NCBI GenBank assembly: GCA_963942565.1
Contig: OZ012690.1
Coordinates: forward strand, 20,313,629-20,377,628
Direction: 5' to 3'
DNA from: Maea johnstoni
Lineage: Eukaryota > Annelida > Polychaeta > Spionida > Magelonidae
DNA: 64,000 bases
This document shows positions 9,856 to 21,979 of the stretch, piece by piece. Position 1 is the stretch's first letter; every line of letters starts with the position of its first letter. Below the pieces are notes generated by a model that saw nothing but the letters and a program-made list of their open reading frames with translations, was not told the origin of the DNA and made no database searches. The position numbers and the translations under genes were made by a program.

Positions 9856-11170
9856 ATGTCACTTCCATACATCAAAGGAATTCGCACAAGATATTACCAT
9901 CTTTTGGAAAAGGAATTAGTGACATCCAAGAGGCTTTTGGAGCAAGACTATGAAGGTGATGATGATGAAATTACATCATTATTGAGGAAAATCACAGCAA
10001 GTTTGATGAAATTCCATGACTATATAGAGAAATTTGAAAGTGCTTGTGAGAAATTAGCCATTGCAACTGAAACAGTGGAAGATGAAAAACTCAGAAACAG
10101 AAACTTAGTGTGGAGGATGACAGGTTTGCAGACTTTTTATGTCACGTGATTGAAAACCGCAGTGAATTAGCAGCTTTTGAGAAATTCCTTAGAGAGCAAA
10201 AAACTGAGATGCAGAAGAAAGACAGTAAGCTTGATGAGCTCTTGGGAATTCAAACTGAACTTATGAAAAAACTTATACATCAAACTACTGAAAAACTTGT
10301 CATTTCTTCTGAAAGTGTGAGACTTCCTAAAATAGAAATACCTACCTTTGATGGCAATATTCTGACATTTAAGGAGTTTTGGGATGCATTTGAAGTATGT
10401 ATTGATAATAACAAGAGACTTTCTCCTGTAGAGAAATTTACTTACCTGAAAAGCAAGCTCCTTGGCGATGCACTGAAAGCTGTTGAAGGACTCTCTCTTT
10501 GTAGTGTAAACTATTCAGTAGCACTTCAGATTTTGAGGGAAAGATTTGGTGAGGAGCAGTTAGTGATTAATGCACACTACAGAGCTCTAATGGACATTCA
10601 TATGCCTACAAATTGCAGTGTTTCCTCACTGAGAACATTGTGTGATGAGATGGAAAAACACTTCAGAAGCTTGGAAGCTTTAGCGCAAGACATTACGTCG
10701 CCAGTCTTTGTATCCATCATCCTGTCAAAACTACCAAGGGAAGTTGTTCTTCATTTGGAAATGAACAAACCGCACCATGAGAGGTGGACTGTACAAATAC
10801 TTCGTGAACAGTTATCACACTATGTTATTGCCTGTGAGACTGCTGACACTCAAGCTTTCACAAGTGAACTTGAACTTGCTGAATCAAGCATGTCGTCAGA
10901 AAATGTGTCATCTAAAAAACTTACAAGATCTACTGCTGAAGCACTTGTTGCAGGGGCCAAACCAGCCCAGGTCAAGTGTGTCTTCTGTGAACAGGATCAT
11001 TGGTCAGATGAGTGCAAGAAATACCCCACAATGGATACAAGGAAAGAAAAGATCAGAGGACGGTGTTTCATTTGTCTGTCAAAATATCACCTCATCAGAG
11101 AATGTGTTGTGAATAGACCCTGTTATTACTGCAACCAGAGGAGGAACCATCACAGGAGTTTATGCCCTGA
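9856..11170 (+). other. BEL/Pao gag-like region
   Basis: The region holds a helical N-terminal part, then LPKIEIPTFDGN near 10324-10360, the usual opening of the DUF1759 gag-like domain of BEL/Pao elements. Cysteine-histidine zinc knuckles (CVFCEQDHWSDEC, CFICLSKYHLIREC and a third) lie at about 10975-11165 and would bind RNA. It is part of the element at 9353-15660. Confidence 0.85.
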
Positions 11171-11289
11171 CAAGTTTACGACCAAACTGGATTGCATGCA
11201 TATTGCTCAAGAAGAAAAACCAAAGATGGTAGAGATTTCTAGTCTTGTTTCATCAGAGGAGATGGTATTGATGCAGACAGCTTCAGCTA

Positions 11290-12130
11290 GTATAGAAAAC
11301 CCAAGATGCCAGGCTAAGGCACTAGCAAGAATTCTTTTTGATTCAGGAAGTTATAGATCATATATAACTGAAAATCTGGCTGAACAATTAAAACTAGAAC
11401 TTGGAGATGAGCAAGAAATTTCACTTGTGACTTTTGGTAAAGAAAAGCCAATCACTCTCAAAACCCCTACTACAAAAATCAACTTACCTCCAAAGGATGG
11501 AACTCAACTACTATTAACTGTGAATGTAGTTCCAAAAATCACTGGTGGTATACAGAGGATGCCAATTGATACCAAGATATTTGAAAACCACCTTTGGAAA
11601 GATTTGCAGTTGGCTGATAGTCTTCCTACTCAAACTGAAAAAACTCAAATTGACTTGTTGTTGGGCAATGACTACTATCTATACATTATTGAACCTGTTA
11701 GAATGGAGTTAAAACCTGGACTTTTCTTACTTGGCTCCAAGTTAGGATGGATTTTGACTGGCAGGACGCAAGTCGATGTTTCTGCAAGTGATACTATGAT
11801 GCCGGCTCTATTAGTACATACCTACAGTGAATCAAAGATCCTGCAACCAAACTGCTTTTCCTTGCCAGATTCATCCATGCCTACTACACCATCACTAGAG
11901 GGCTTCTGGAGTTTGGAGAAGATTGGTATTACTGATACCTACCTGGAGTCTGATGATATGAAAGCCATGCAGGACTTTAGTAACTCCATCAAGTATGAAG
12001 ATAGCCGGTATTGGGTTACATGGCCTTGGAAAGAAACAGAGATATACTTACCTGAAAACTTTGAATTGGCTAAAGGTCGATTAAAATCACTAGTGCACAA
12101 GCTCCAAAGAAATCCCGAACTTCTGAGGAA
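11290..12130 (+). other. BEL/Pao aspartic protease region
   Basis: An ILFDSGSYRSYIT motif at about 11330 is the catalytic loop of a retropepsin-like protease (DUF1758/peptidase A17 type). It is followed by the LLLGNDYY segment near 11660. The domain would cleave the element's own polyprotein. Confidence 0.85.
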
Positions 12131-12139
12131 GTATGATGA

Positions 12140-12960
12140 CATCATAAGAGATCAAACTGAACGCAATGTTATTGAAAAGGTGGAGGAAGAAACTTCTGAA
12201 AGCCGAAAACATTACATTCCTCATCATGCAGTAGTGACACCTAGCAAGACTACTACAAAGGTCCGAGTGGTATATGATGCATCTGCTAGAACTCAGAAAG
12301 ACAATCCCAGTTTGAATGACTGTCTCTACAGGGGTCCTGTCATACTTGAGAACCTGTGTGGACTTCTCATGAGATTTCGTTTCAATGAAGTAGCAATACT
12401 TGCAGATATCGAGAAAGCTTTCTTACAAGTTGGTTTGCAAGCTAGAGATAGAGACGTGACTAGGTTTCTGTGGTTGAAGGACATCACAGACCAGAACATC
12501 AAAGGAAATGTTCAGATTTACAGATTCTGCCGTGTTCCATTTGGAGTAGTATCAAGTCCTTTCCTTCTTGCTGGTACAATTCAACATCACTTACAAAATG
12601 AGAGCAATAGCATTGCAGAGAAAATCAAAGACAGTTTATATGTTGACAATGTGATAACAGGCACACAAGATGTATCTCAAGCACTACAGTTTTATAGTGA
12701 GAGCAAAAGGGTGTTCACAAAAGCATCCATGAATCTTAGGGAGTGGACATCCAATTCAGAAGACTTTATGTGTAACATTCCACAAGAAGATAGAGCAACT
12801 GGGAGGATTGTTAAGGTACTAGGAATGATTTGGCATGTGGTTGAAGATATTCTGAAAACTAGAAGTGAGATAGACATTACTAACCCTGCCAGCAAGAGAG
12901 ATGTTCTTCGTGCTATATCATCTATATATGACCCTCTAGGTCTGTTCATTCCAGCAACAG
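12140..12960 (+). other. BEL/Pao reverse transcriptase region
   Basis: Contains KVRVVYDASA near 12260, ILADIEKAFLQVGL near 12395, FCRVPFGVVSSPFLL near 12525 and the catalytic-turn segment near 12640. The spacing is that of BEL/Pao reverse transcriptases. Confidence 0.9.
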
Positions 12961-13119
12961 TGGAGGCAAAGTTGTTTGTTCAGACATTATGGATGGACAA
13001 TTTAGACTGGGATGATAGTTTGTCTAGTGAACGGCAGATGAAATGGGAGAACATTGCAAAGGAACTTCAATTCATTGAGATGATGAAAGTCCCTAGACAC
13101 ATACCAGTTAGTGCACAAG

Positions 13120-13520
13120 ATCACAAAGAGTTAGTATGTTTCACTGATGCATCGGAATCTGTGTACGCTGCAGTTGTCTACATACTGACCTTCTCCAAAG
13201 GAATTTGTGCCAACCTGATATTTTCCAAGCTCAGACTTGCCCCCATGAAGAAAGTAAGTATACCACGCTTGGAACTTTTGGGAGTCCTGATAGGAGTGAG
13301 ATGCCTGAGCTTTGTTGAAAGTGAACTCAAACAACATATTCATAGAAAGATACTCTATACTGACTCACAATGTGTTCTCAAGTGGTTGACAAGTACCAAA
13401 TCTCTGTCAGTCTTTGTTACTAATCGATTGAAAGAGATAAAGGCAGCAGATATCCATTTCCGGTATGTTGCAAGTGCTGACAATCCTGCTGACATAGCTA
13501 CCAGGGGAATAACCCCAGAG
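13120..13520 (+). other. BEL/Pao RNase H region
   Basis: VCFTDASESVYAAVVY near 13135 and ILYTDSQCVLKWL near 13350 supply RNase H acidic motifs, and ADNPADIATRG closes the domain near 13480. It follows the reverse transcriptase as in other BEL/Pao elements. Confidence 0.85.
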
Positions 13521-14059
13521 AATCTGCAAAACTTTTCTTTGTGGTGGAAGGGCCCTGATTGGTTGATGACAGCCCCAGAAACTTGGCCCACCTGGAATGT
13601 GGATGAGGTCAATCGAAAAGTGATCGAGGCCATCGAATCTGAATACAAGGACAACAAAGTGATGTATGAAGCTGGATTGACTGCAACAGACAAGAACATT
13701 ACAAGCCCTCCATTAGGGATTGATGATGCAAAGTTTTCCTCATTGAAGAGACTCATAAGGGTTACAGCATGGTGCCTTAGATTTGTCACAAGACTTAGAA
13801 AACAAGGAAAGGATACTGGTCCATTGAACGCCAAAGAATTGTCAAAAGCCAAAGTAATGTGGGAACTTTTTGTGCAAGAACGTGGATTTTCTGAAACTAT
13901 TGTGGCATTGAAATGTCAGAAACCAAGCAATCTTGCTCAGCAACTTGGCCTACAGGTAGATGACGATGGCATATTGAGATGCAAGGGCCGACTTACACAT
14001 GCAGGTATTGATGAAGATGCCAGACTACCAAAGTTATTGCCAAATAAGGATAACTACAC

Positions 14060-15341
14060 AAGACTAGTTATTCATGACACACACAAAAGGTTGTTTCATG
14101 CTGGAGTTAGTCACACCCTTGCTCAAGTGAGAAGTGAATACTGGATTCTGAAGGGCCGAGCATCAGTGAAAGAAGTTCTTAAAGGATGCAGAACATGCCG
14201 CAAGTGGGAAGGAGGCCCTTACAAGATGCCCTCTATGCCACCATTACCTTCACAGAGAGTGACTCAGTCTCATCCTTTTACTCATACTGGACTTGACTAC
14301 TTTGGTCCTCTTTATATAAGAGACAACTCAGGGAGCCGAAAAGTGTGGGTGTGTCTCTTCACATGTCTGGTGGTCAGAGCAGTTCATTTGGAACTGATAC
14401 GGGACATGACATCAGAGCAGTTTTTGTTGTGTATGAGACGCTTCATAGCTCAACATGGCACTCCACACAGTTTCATATCAGATAATGCAAGTCAATTCAA
14501 ATTAGCAAAGAATGTGATCACCAAGGCCTGGATAGAGGTGGAAAAGGATACAGAAGTCCAAGATTATGTGAGTCAGAAAGGAATCGAATGGCATTTCATT
14601 AAGGAGATGTAACTCTGGATGGGAGGATGTTATGAGAGGATGGTGGGTCTTGCAAAACGAGCCTTACGAAAGACTCTAGGAGCCTTATCATTAACTCATG
14701 ATCAACTTCAAACTGTCTTGATGGAAATAGTCTCTGTGATTAATTCAAGACCCCTGATCTACGTTACTGATGATCTGAACTCCAATAACACACTTCTTAC
14801 ACCTGCTCATTTTCTCACTATGAACACTTCAACAGGTATTCCAGAAAGTGGAGATGTTACAGATCCAGAATACCTCCAGAAAATGAGTTCTACACAAAGA
14901 CTATTAGATGCATGGAAAACTGGTGTGAAGCATGTGGATAGGTTTTGGACAATATGGAGGAAAGAGTACTTACTGAGTCTGAGAGAAAGAACTGAGAAAC
15001 ATTTATCAAGTCCAAGAGTTCAGTCCCATTGTTCACCCAGTGTTGGTGATGTGGTGATCATTCATGAAAATTTGCCACGAGGAAGTTGGAAACTTGGCAA
15101 AATTCAAGAACTTATCAATAGTCAAGATGGCAAAACTAGAGCTGCAAGAGTACTATGCAAGAAGAAAACTTTAGTGCGGCCTTTAAACCTGCTATACCCT
15201 CTGGAATGTTCAGAATCAGATACCGACAATGATTCAAAGGAAGACAATCCTGACTCTTTATGTGATGGAGTTGATAGGCCTCCAAAAAGGAAGGCTGCAA
15301 TTAGAGCCAGAGAATGGCTCAAGAAAACTCTGAAAGACTAA
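14060..15341 (+). other. BEL/Pao integrase and C-terminal domain region
   Basis: An HHCC zinc-binding segment (HDTHKRLFHAG to CRTCRKW) lies at about 14075-14205. The integrase core follows, with HTGLDYFGPL near 14285 and SDNASQFK near 14480. A DUF5641-like C-terminal domain (VGDVVIIHENLPRGSWKLG) is at about 15040-15100. Confidence 0.87.
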
Positions 15342-15361
15342 TCTAAATCCTCTAGTGGGAG

Positions 15362-15660
15362 TGTCGTGAATTCTCACGAATATTTGTACTTTGTATATAT
15401 GTTGACTTCAATATTAAGTATCATGCCCATTATGGAGAAGCAATTGTTAGGACTATGTACATTATGGGTATGACCTATTATCAACCAATGAGAGAGCAGG
15501 AAAATAGTGACCGGGACTAATACACAGTGACAACAAAGAAGACTACTGGTTTTTGGAGGGAAATTTTGGAAGTAGAGTTTGAAGACAACTGAAGTAGACA
15601 ACTGGAGACAACTACAGAATACATTCATTAGTGTAAGGATTTCTTACATTCTTCACTATA
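15362..15660 (+). repeat. BEL/Pao 3' LTR
   Basis: A near-perfect copy of 9353-9651, preceded by a short purine-rich stretch (GTGGGAG) that could serve as the polypurine tract. Confidence 0.93.
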
Positions 15661-16169
15661 CAGCAAATCAAATTGATAGATATTCTTTGCGCCATATCTT
15701 TCCATTGATATGTGACAACTATTCCATTGAAATCCTATTTGCATACATTTCTTAAGGATAATCTCCGTAAATAATCAGAACCTATAGCCATGTATTACCC
15801 TTCAATCACACTGTGAGAATGAAAGCTACATTACTGTTAGTATGTTTTCTGTATAAAGTAGATGTAATAAGTAATTAGTATTCGCTATGTGTTTTGCTTG
15901 ATGGTTTGTATTAATTAGATGATAGAAGAAAGAAGTAAAGACAATGCTTAATGGCAAGTCCCCTGCCTCTTATTATAACTTTTCCGATAAAGCACTATTA
16001 ATCTGGGCTCAAACTTGAGAGAACTACCAAGATTATTTCTAAGTTCAAAGAAGGTAAAATACTTAAAGTATGTGACTAAACCTAGGATTACCCACGTTGT
16101 GTTACACACTGGTATTTAACACATGCATTACACTGGTTTTACTGGTCAACATTTTGTTAGACTTTGTCA
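15661..16169. other. Unassigned AT-rich sequence
   Basis: About 500 bases between the BEL element and the next LINE. No open frame or repeat that I can support. Confidence 0.4.
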
Positions 16170-17630
16170 ATATATATACTTTATTGACTGTAGATAACTA
16201 CAAAATGTATAATATACAAAACATATAGCAAGGAACAAAGGTAGATTATAATAGATATAAAAATGAACAGAAACTGGAAAAAGCTAAACCGTAAAGTTAC
16301 AGCAAAGCTATACAACTTGAAATACTAATTATGGGAGAACAAAAGAAAAATGAAAAGGATTATTAAAACATTACATATAGCATATCAAATTTGTAAACAT
16401 TACTCCATAGCCTTAATCTTGAACTGGTCCTGATGCAGGGTGGTCTTCCGAAAGCCATCCGCCTTTCTATTCGACCCCCTGTCTCTGGTTCAACACATAT
16501 TTGTATATACCGCTAATGTGTCTCCCAGAGATATGCCATAATTTCTCCATCACATCTAAATCGCAGTCATTAGGGAATTTCCCTAGGCATAGAGACATAA
16601 TTTCATGTTCATATAACGTTAAAATCTCCCTCGCGTCCGGGTATTGTTCAAATTCTTCGAACATTGCAGTACGTAGTTGCTGTGTACCTGGGCATTGCAT
16701 TGTTATATGGAAAATATCTTCAATGGTATACAAGTCACATAGGGAGCATACTCTATTTCCGCGTGGTAGGTGTTTAAGGACGACATCGTCACATTTAAGG
16801 AGACTGGCATGGCTCAAAAATTTTGCCATTACCTCACACGTTCGGATTGTGCCTGGGTACTTGTTTGAGAGACTCCACCATGTTAAGTACCTAGGTTTTG
16901 GGCATATGCGGATCAAGAGGTCAAGCTCCCTATGCAGCCTAGCTTCTAGGCACGAGTGGGTGTCCGTCCTCGAGTGACCACCCTCTGTCCCACACCATCT
17001 TCTTCCATACAGACTTGGGATACACATGCCCTCTAGTGGTCATATTCCTTACTTCGTTATTCAGTTTAAAAATAGCAGCCACGTTTAGTAAGTCATCCAA
17101 GATACTCCATTCTTCTGACAAAGAGCGTTATTCTCATCATCAAAAGAATTATTGGCTCTTTCTATGAAAATTCTCTTTGAGAGGTTATCATCATCCAGCG
17201 CGAGTATTGCACGTATAAATAAAAGCTTTCTTACCTGTACCAGTCTAACAAGTCGCATCCACCCTAAACCAAAGAAACTACAGATATTCAGGGATTTAAA
17301 GTAAAAACGCTGGACCTTCTTCCCGGCATATATTTGAAAGGTATTTTAAATGTTTATACTGTCGCTATTTATACGCCACAGTTCGCAACCATATAACGCG
17401 ATTGGGACGACAATCGTCCAAAAAATGTAATTGCACGTGGCAATGTTGAGACCATTTTTTCGAATACCGATACCAGATACCGCATTTAGGGCTCTCCTGG
17501 CCTTCCCGATTCTTTCCTCTATACCGGAAGTACTCCCCACGTAAATTGAAGTACTAATCCCTACGTGGTCGTATTCTGTCATTTCATTAACTTTTGCTGG
17601 CCCTAATCTAAAAGATCTGTTTATAGAGGC
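16170..17630 (-). mobile_element. I/Nimb-like LINE, second locus, 5'-truncated
   Basis: The same family as 1482-4708. On the minus strand it opens at about 17630 with NRSFRLGPAKVNEMTEYDHV. It continues through RRALNAVSGIGIRKNG, VVPIALYGCELW, WKKMVWDRGWSLEDGH and PRYLTWWSLSNKYPGT, and closes with a CSLCDLYTIEDIFHITMQC zinc finger near 16700-16750. ORF2 ends near 16467. The 3' untranslated region ends in the family tail AATAAAGTATATATA at about 16170-16185. Frameshifts separate the parts near 16960, 17120 and 17340. It is more diverged from the duplicated copies than they are from each other. Confidence 0.82.
16467..17027 (-). CDS. I/Nimb-like LINE ORF2 C-terminal fragment
   Basis: 186 codons holding the C-terminal helical region and the CxxC...HxxxxC zinc finger typical of non-LTR ORF2 (CSLCDLYTIEDIFHITMQC). 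The frame ends with a stop followed by the 3' untranslated region. It is a transposon part, not a host gene; its first residues are in a shifted frame relative to the family. Confidence 0.75.
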   Translation of the reverse strand: MCIPSLYGRRWCGTEGGHSRTDTHSCLEARLHRELDLLIRICPKPRYLTWWSLSNKYPGTIRTCEVMAKFLSHASLLKCDDVVLKHLPRGNRVCSLCDLYTIEDIFHITMQCPGTQQLRTAMFEEFEQYPDAREILTLYEHEIMSLCLGKFPNDCDLDVMEKLWHISGRHISGIYKYVLNQRQGVE

Positions 17631-18400
17631 TTAAACTTTTGTATTTCAATGGTGCTTCTTCAGCATATACCAGTTATGTACCTTATTGCAGGATTACAGG
17701 TAAAACACAAACCTAGGTCAAAGTTTTTCTTTTCGTTCTAAATCTTTCACATGCTCTGACTAACTTCGCCCTGACATGAGACATTGAGAGACGTTTTGTG
17801 TATAAGATTAATATGATTAATGTCCAGAATGGGTGACACTATTTGTGTGAACCTTTTGGGACTTTCTCCATCACTTTTTTTGTATTACAAATTCAAACAG
17901 ACAAATATCCATACATGGAATGGGTATTATGGCATTGCTAAGATGACTACTCTTGCATTATTATTTTGCTGGTGCACGGGGAAATAAAAATCAGATTATT
18001 AAGAATTAAATGAAATGTATCACAGTATTCCTAATTAAAAATCAGTCACCCAAATGTATGCCCATAAAACTGTCATACAAAAAAGCGGTGCTCCGTAGAG
18101 ATAATCACTGAAATTTGAGCTGTTCCAACAATTTAATGTGCACGCATACATAATTGATTATTTTAAATGAAATGAAAAGCTTTGTTATCAATCTAACTTA
18201 AATTCCATTAATGATTCATTTGTTTTTTTTATTACAAATCTACATAATCCATTTAGACGATATTCGTATTCCATCGTGATTGATTTCTCAAGAGTGAAAT
18301 TTCTTTCAAAACGTATATTTCAAAGTTTGATGATACTTATGCTATTAACCTATACTGGATACTAGCTGTACATGTCAAATTCATGTATAATGAATACCTC
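17631..18400. other. Unassigned AT-rich sequence
   Basis: About 770 bases with no long open frame, inverted repeat or recognised element. Confidence 0.4.
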
Positions 18401-18403
18401 AAG

Positions 18404-18735
<332 letters not shown>

Positions 18736-19079
18736 TACACCCAAGCACTTGCATGAGACATCTTACATCAGATATATAAAAAATGTAATGTAAATTTGAA
18801 AATAATAAATTCAAGTTTTAGAAATTCCTTCTTGACATTGAACTTTTTTGTTTTATTGGTAAGCTGAAATGTGAACTAAAAGTGAAAATGTATGCATGTA
18901 TGTAGTTTATTGCCGATAGCATATCATGTAGTATTTGTAAGGTAACCACATTACAGAACTACAGAGCAGCAACTTTTTTACAAGAATATAACTCTCTAGA
19001 CATCTCAAGCCTAGACTGAAGTATGTGCGTTTGTTCGGAGATTAGGGGGAAAACGTTCTACTCATTTCCTCTGTAGAAT

Positions 19080-19560
19080 TGGAAGAACTCGCTAATCTTA
19101 ATACATTTATTCTCAAATTAGACAGCACCGCACCGTACGTGGCAATTGGCATAATGTCATCATCGCCCAGAAAATGTTACATGTTTAGATACAGTGCCAA
19201 CATTCAACTTATGCACTTAATGCGTGGGCAGCCCGGGTATAATGAACGACCGTATGCCCGATTGCTACCCAGTTGCCTTGGCATGGATGTATGGATGATC
19301 GTATAACTGAATGTGGCTTTTATAAGCAAGCTCTCTGTGTCATTGATAAGTTTGGATCATTTTATTGACATCTTAGCATGGCATTACATACAACCAGGCA
19401 TTGGCAGACGTCCGGTCTACTGGTGCAGAAACTAAATGTCTGTACTGTATTTAGTCCATTTTTACGAATGCCTATACCTGAAGTAGCTAGTGCAGCGAGT
19501 GCCACGAAGCGGCGTTTATGACTAGTAGCATATGAGCAGACACACTGATACCTTGAAGAA
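19080..19560 (-). mobile_element. I/Nimb-like LINE relic carrying a MITE
   Basis: Read on the minus strand, the right part gives ALAALATSGIGIRKNG, matching RRALNAVSGIGIRKNG of the copy at 16170-17630. The left part gives PIATYGAVLSNLRIN, matching PIALYGCELWRIN. Between the two parts sits the 256-base TIR element at 19192-19447. The frame is heavily decayed. Confidence 0.6.
19192..19447. mobile_element. Tc1/mariner-type MITE, copy 1
   Basis: Flanked by TA on each side, begins CAGTGCC and ends TGTCTGTACTG. It matches the element at 21350-21608 over its full length with clear divergence. It lies inside an I/Nimb-like LINE relic, which confirms the insertion boundaries. No coding capacity. Confidence 0.65.
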
Positions 19561-19761
19561 TGTTTCGCCGGTCATGTCAGTTTCAGGAAGTTTCATTTGG
19601 ACGAAATTTGCGTTGTGCACAGCTGAGTGCGCAACCTTCTATCGCGACCACTATCAGAGGACAGGTTAATAAATTTATCAAAATGCTTGTTAATTTTATT
19701 TATGCTAGGGAAGTAAGGCTGTGTGAACATTTTGGTGGATAAACCGAATACCTTTACCCTT

Positions 19762-19762
<1 letters not shown>

Positions 19763-19851
<89 letters not shown>

Positions 19852-19887
19852 AGAGAGAGAGATCTCTAGAGAGAGAGAGAGTCAGAA

Positions 19888-19939
<52 letters not shown>
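19763..19939 (+). repeat. (GT)n then (GA)n microsatellite
   Basis: GT repeats to about 19792, then GA repeats to 19939, interrupted by AGATCT-containing palindromic steps. Confidence 0.97.
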
Positions 19940-19941
<2 letters not shown>

Positions 19942-20324
19942 CACTTGAATTATTGAACGAAGACGAGTGACTTTTTAGGCTCGGCAACACTGCATGCTTC
20001 TAGAATAATCACTTCTCGCCACGGTGCAGAGTACCTGGGCTAAATATTTGATAAGATATCCATGTCCCTTCTCGAAAACAACCATAGTAGCACCGCGAGA
20101 CCATCTAAAGTGCCATTTTCACCCTTCTCGCATTTCTTGAAGGGATTTAGAGTTGACTTTAGAGTAGTGTTTTGGGTACTTCAGAATACATAATGTCCCC
20201 CTCAGCATTAGTTATTGATACGCACACTAAATTGCGTCCTCTTGTGAGCTATTGAGTAAGTAATGCATCACAACAGTTTAATGGGACATTTAAAAAGGCT
20301 AACCTGATCGAGCTGCAACGAATG
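19940..20324. other. Unassigned sequence
   Basis: About 385 bases with no gene or repeat that I recognise. Confidence 0.4.
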
Positions 20325-21000
20325 CCTATACTTTAAAGTAACTATGAGGTTGATTTTTGTCTCAATTATGCATATTACCTGCAAACTGTACAGACTAAAT
20401 TAAACTCCCAAAATAACTCTATAGTCATATAACAATCTCCATAACCTACCTTAAAAATTGAAACCTAAGATAGATTATGGCGTTAATTGTTTTGAATCAA
20501 CACTTAAAAGTAGCTATTAGGTTAATTTTTGTCTCAATCTTGCCTCTAACCTGCAAACTATAGAGACTTAACTCTCAAAATAACCCTATACTCATATAAA
20601 AACCTCCATAACCTACCTTGAAAATTGAAACCTAAGATAGCTTATGGCGTTAATTGTTTTAAATCTACACTTAAAGGTAGCTATGAGGTTGAATTTTGTC
20701 TCAGTCTTGCCTCTAACCTGCAAACTATAGAGACTTAACTCTCAAAATAACTCTATACTCATATAACAACCTGCATAACCTACCTTAAAAATTGAAACCT
20801 AAGATAGCTTAGATCGTTAATTGTTTTGAATCTACACTTAAAGGTAGCTATGAGGTTAGATTTTGTCTCAATCTTGCCCTCTAACCTGCAAACTATACAG
20901 ACTAAACTCTCAAAATAACTCTATAGTCATATGACAGCCTCCATAACCTAACTTAAAGTTTGGAATCTAAGTTAGCTTATGGCATTAATTGTTTTGACAC
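20325..21000 (+). repeat. Tandem satellite, about four units of 167-172 bases
   Basis: The landmark AGGTT...TTTTGTCTCA recurs at about 20346, 20519, 20686 and 20853. Each unit also holds CTAACCTGCAAACTATA and CCTAAGATAG. Units differ by substitutions and small indels, so the array is not fresh. Confidence 0.88.
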
Positions 21001-21349
21001 TTTTCTTTTAATTTGCCTTTTTTGACCATTTGGCCTATTTAAAAATAGTTATTGCCTAAAAGATATTCCGATTAGAAATAAATCAAGCATAAGAAAAATG
21101 CCCTATCAGCAGGATGCAAGAGGTGAGGTACAACAAAATGAAAGAAAACATTTTTGTATTTTTGTTTATTCAGATGTATATCGAAGCAAAAGTGTGTGGA
21201 TATATCAATAGATGCATGTCAAGTCATCATTTTTGGTTCAATGGTATTACAAAAGTATAAAGATTTCAAAACGGAAAGAACAATTGAGTCATTTTAAATG
21301 TATGCCTGTAAAGTAACACCGACGGATGCCTGTAACAATATCAGATATA

Positions 21350-21608
21350 CAGTGCCGACATATAATTCCTGCACTAAATGAGTGGGAAGCCCGGGCATAA
21401 TACACAACCGCACAACCGTGACACCCAGTTTCCTGGGCATGGATGAATGGATGACCTCACAACTAAAAGAAGCTTTGATTCACAAAACTACCAGGGTCAT
21501 CCATGTGCTTGGTTGATTTCTTTGACATGATACCTATGGGTGTTTGAACAACCAGTAGGCACTGGCAAACGTCCGGCCGACTGGTGCAGGAATTAAATGT
21601 CTGTACTG
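21350..21608. mobile_element. Tc1/mariner-type MITE, copy 2
   Basis: TA-flanked and 259 bases long. Its ends form an imperfect 26-base inverted repeat with a perfect core TAATTCCTGCAC / GTGCAGGAATTA. The outer bases read CAGTGCC and, reversed, CAGTACA. It is related to 19192-19447. Confidence 0.65.
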
Positions 21609-21979
21609 TATTATAACTATGAGAAGAAAGTATCCTTTTTTCAAATTAAATCATCATGCTAGCCACTACAAGTTATGTTAAACCTCAATAGTAGACAATG
21701 GAGGAAATTTGCAAGATCTAAAAATCAATGCACCAGTTTGTCCGGTATTGTAAACCTTAATGGAGTGGAAACATGTCAGGAGGGGAACACCTAAAGAGAA
21801 GAGTGTACTATCATGCAGGCATGGGGTAATAAGTAATAGGTAATAGAAAAGTAATAGGTAATAGACCGATCGTCAAATTAATAGCATGTTATCAGTAAAA
21901 GATGAACTAAGTCTTAACGTTATAAGTAATTGCAATAACCTGCTACAAAATTAATGCAATTTTCTATAACTTTTCCCCA

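Larger units (their letters stand above)
9353..15660 (+). mobile_element. BEL/Pao LTR retrotransposon, nearly whole
   Basis: A 6.3-kb element bounded by two LTRs of 299 bases that are almost identical, so the insertion is young. A primer-binding site beginning TGGCGCCCA follows the 5' LTR directly. The interior codes, in order, a gag-like region with zinc knuckles, an aspartic protease, reverse transcriptase, RNase H, an integrase with an HHCC zinc finger, and a C-terminal domain of the type found beside BEL/Pao integrases. This order and the DUF1759/DUF1758-like signatures place it in BEL/Pao. I see no envelope-like frame. It looks nearly whole, with about two breaks. The target duplication is not clear; GCAA-like bases lie at both edges. 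Confidence 0.93.

Noticed and set aside
19079-19306. 75-residue plus-strand frame
   Set aside because: It crosses the boundary of a MITE and a LINE relic read on the minus strand.
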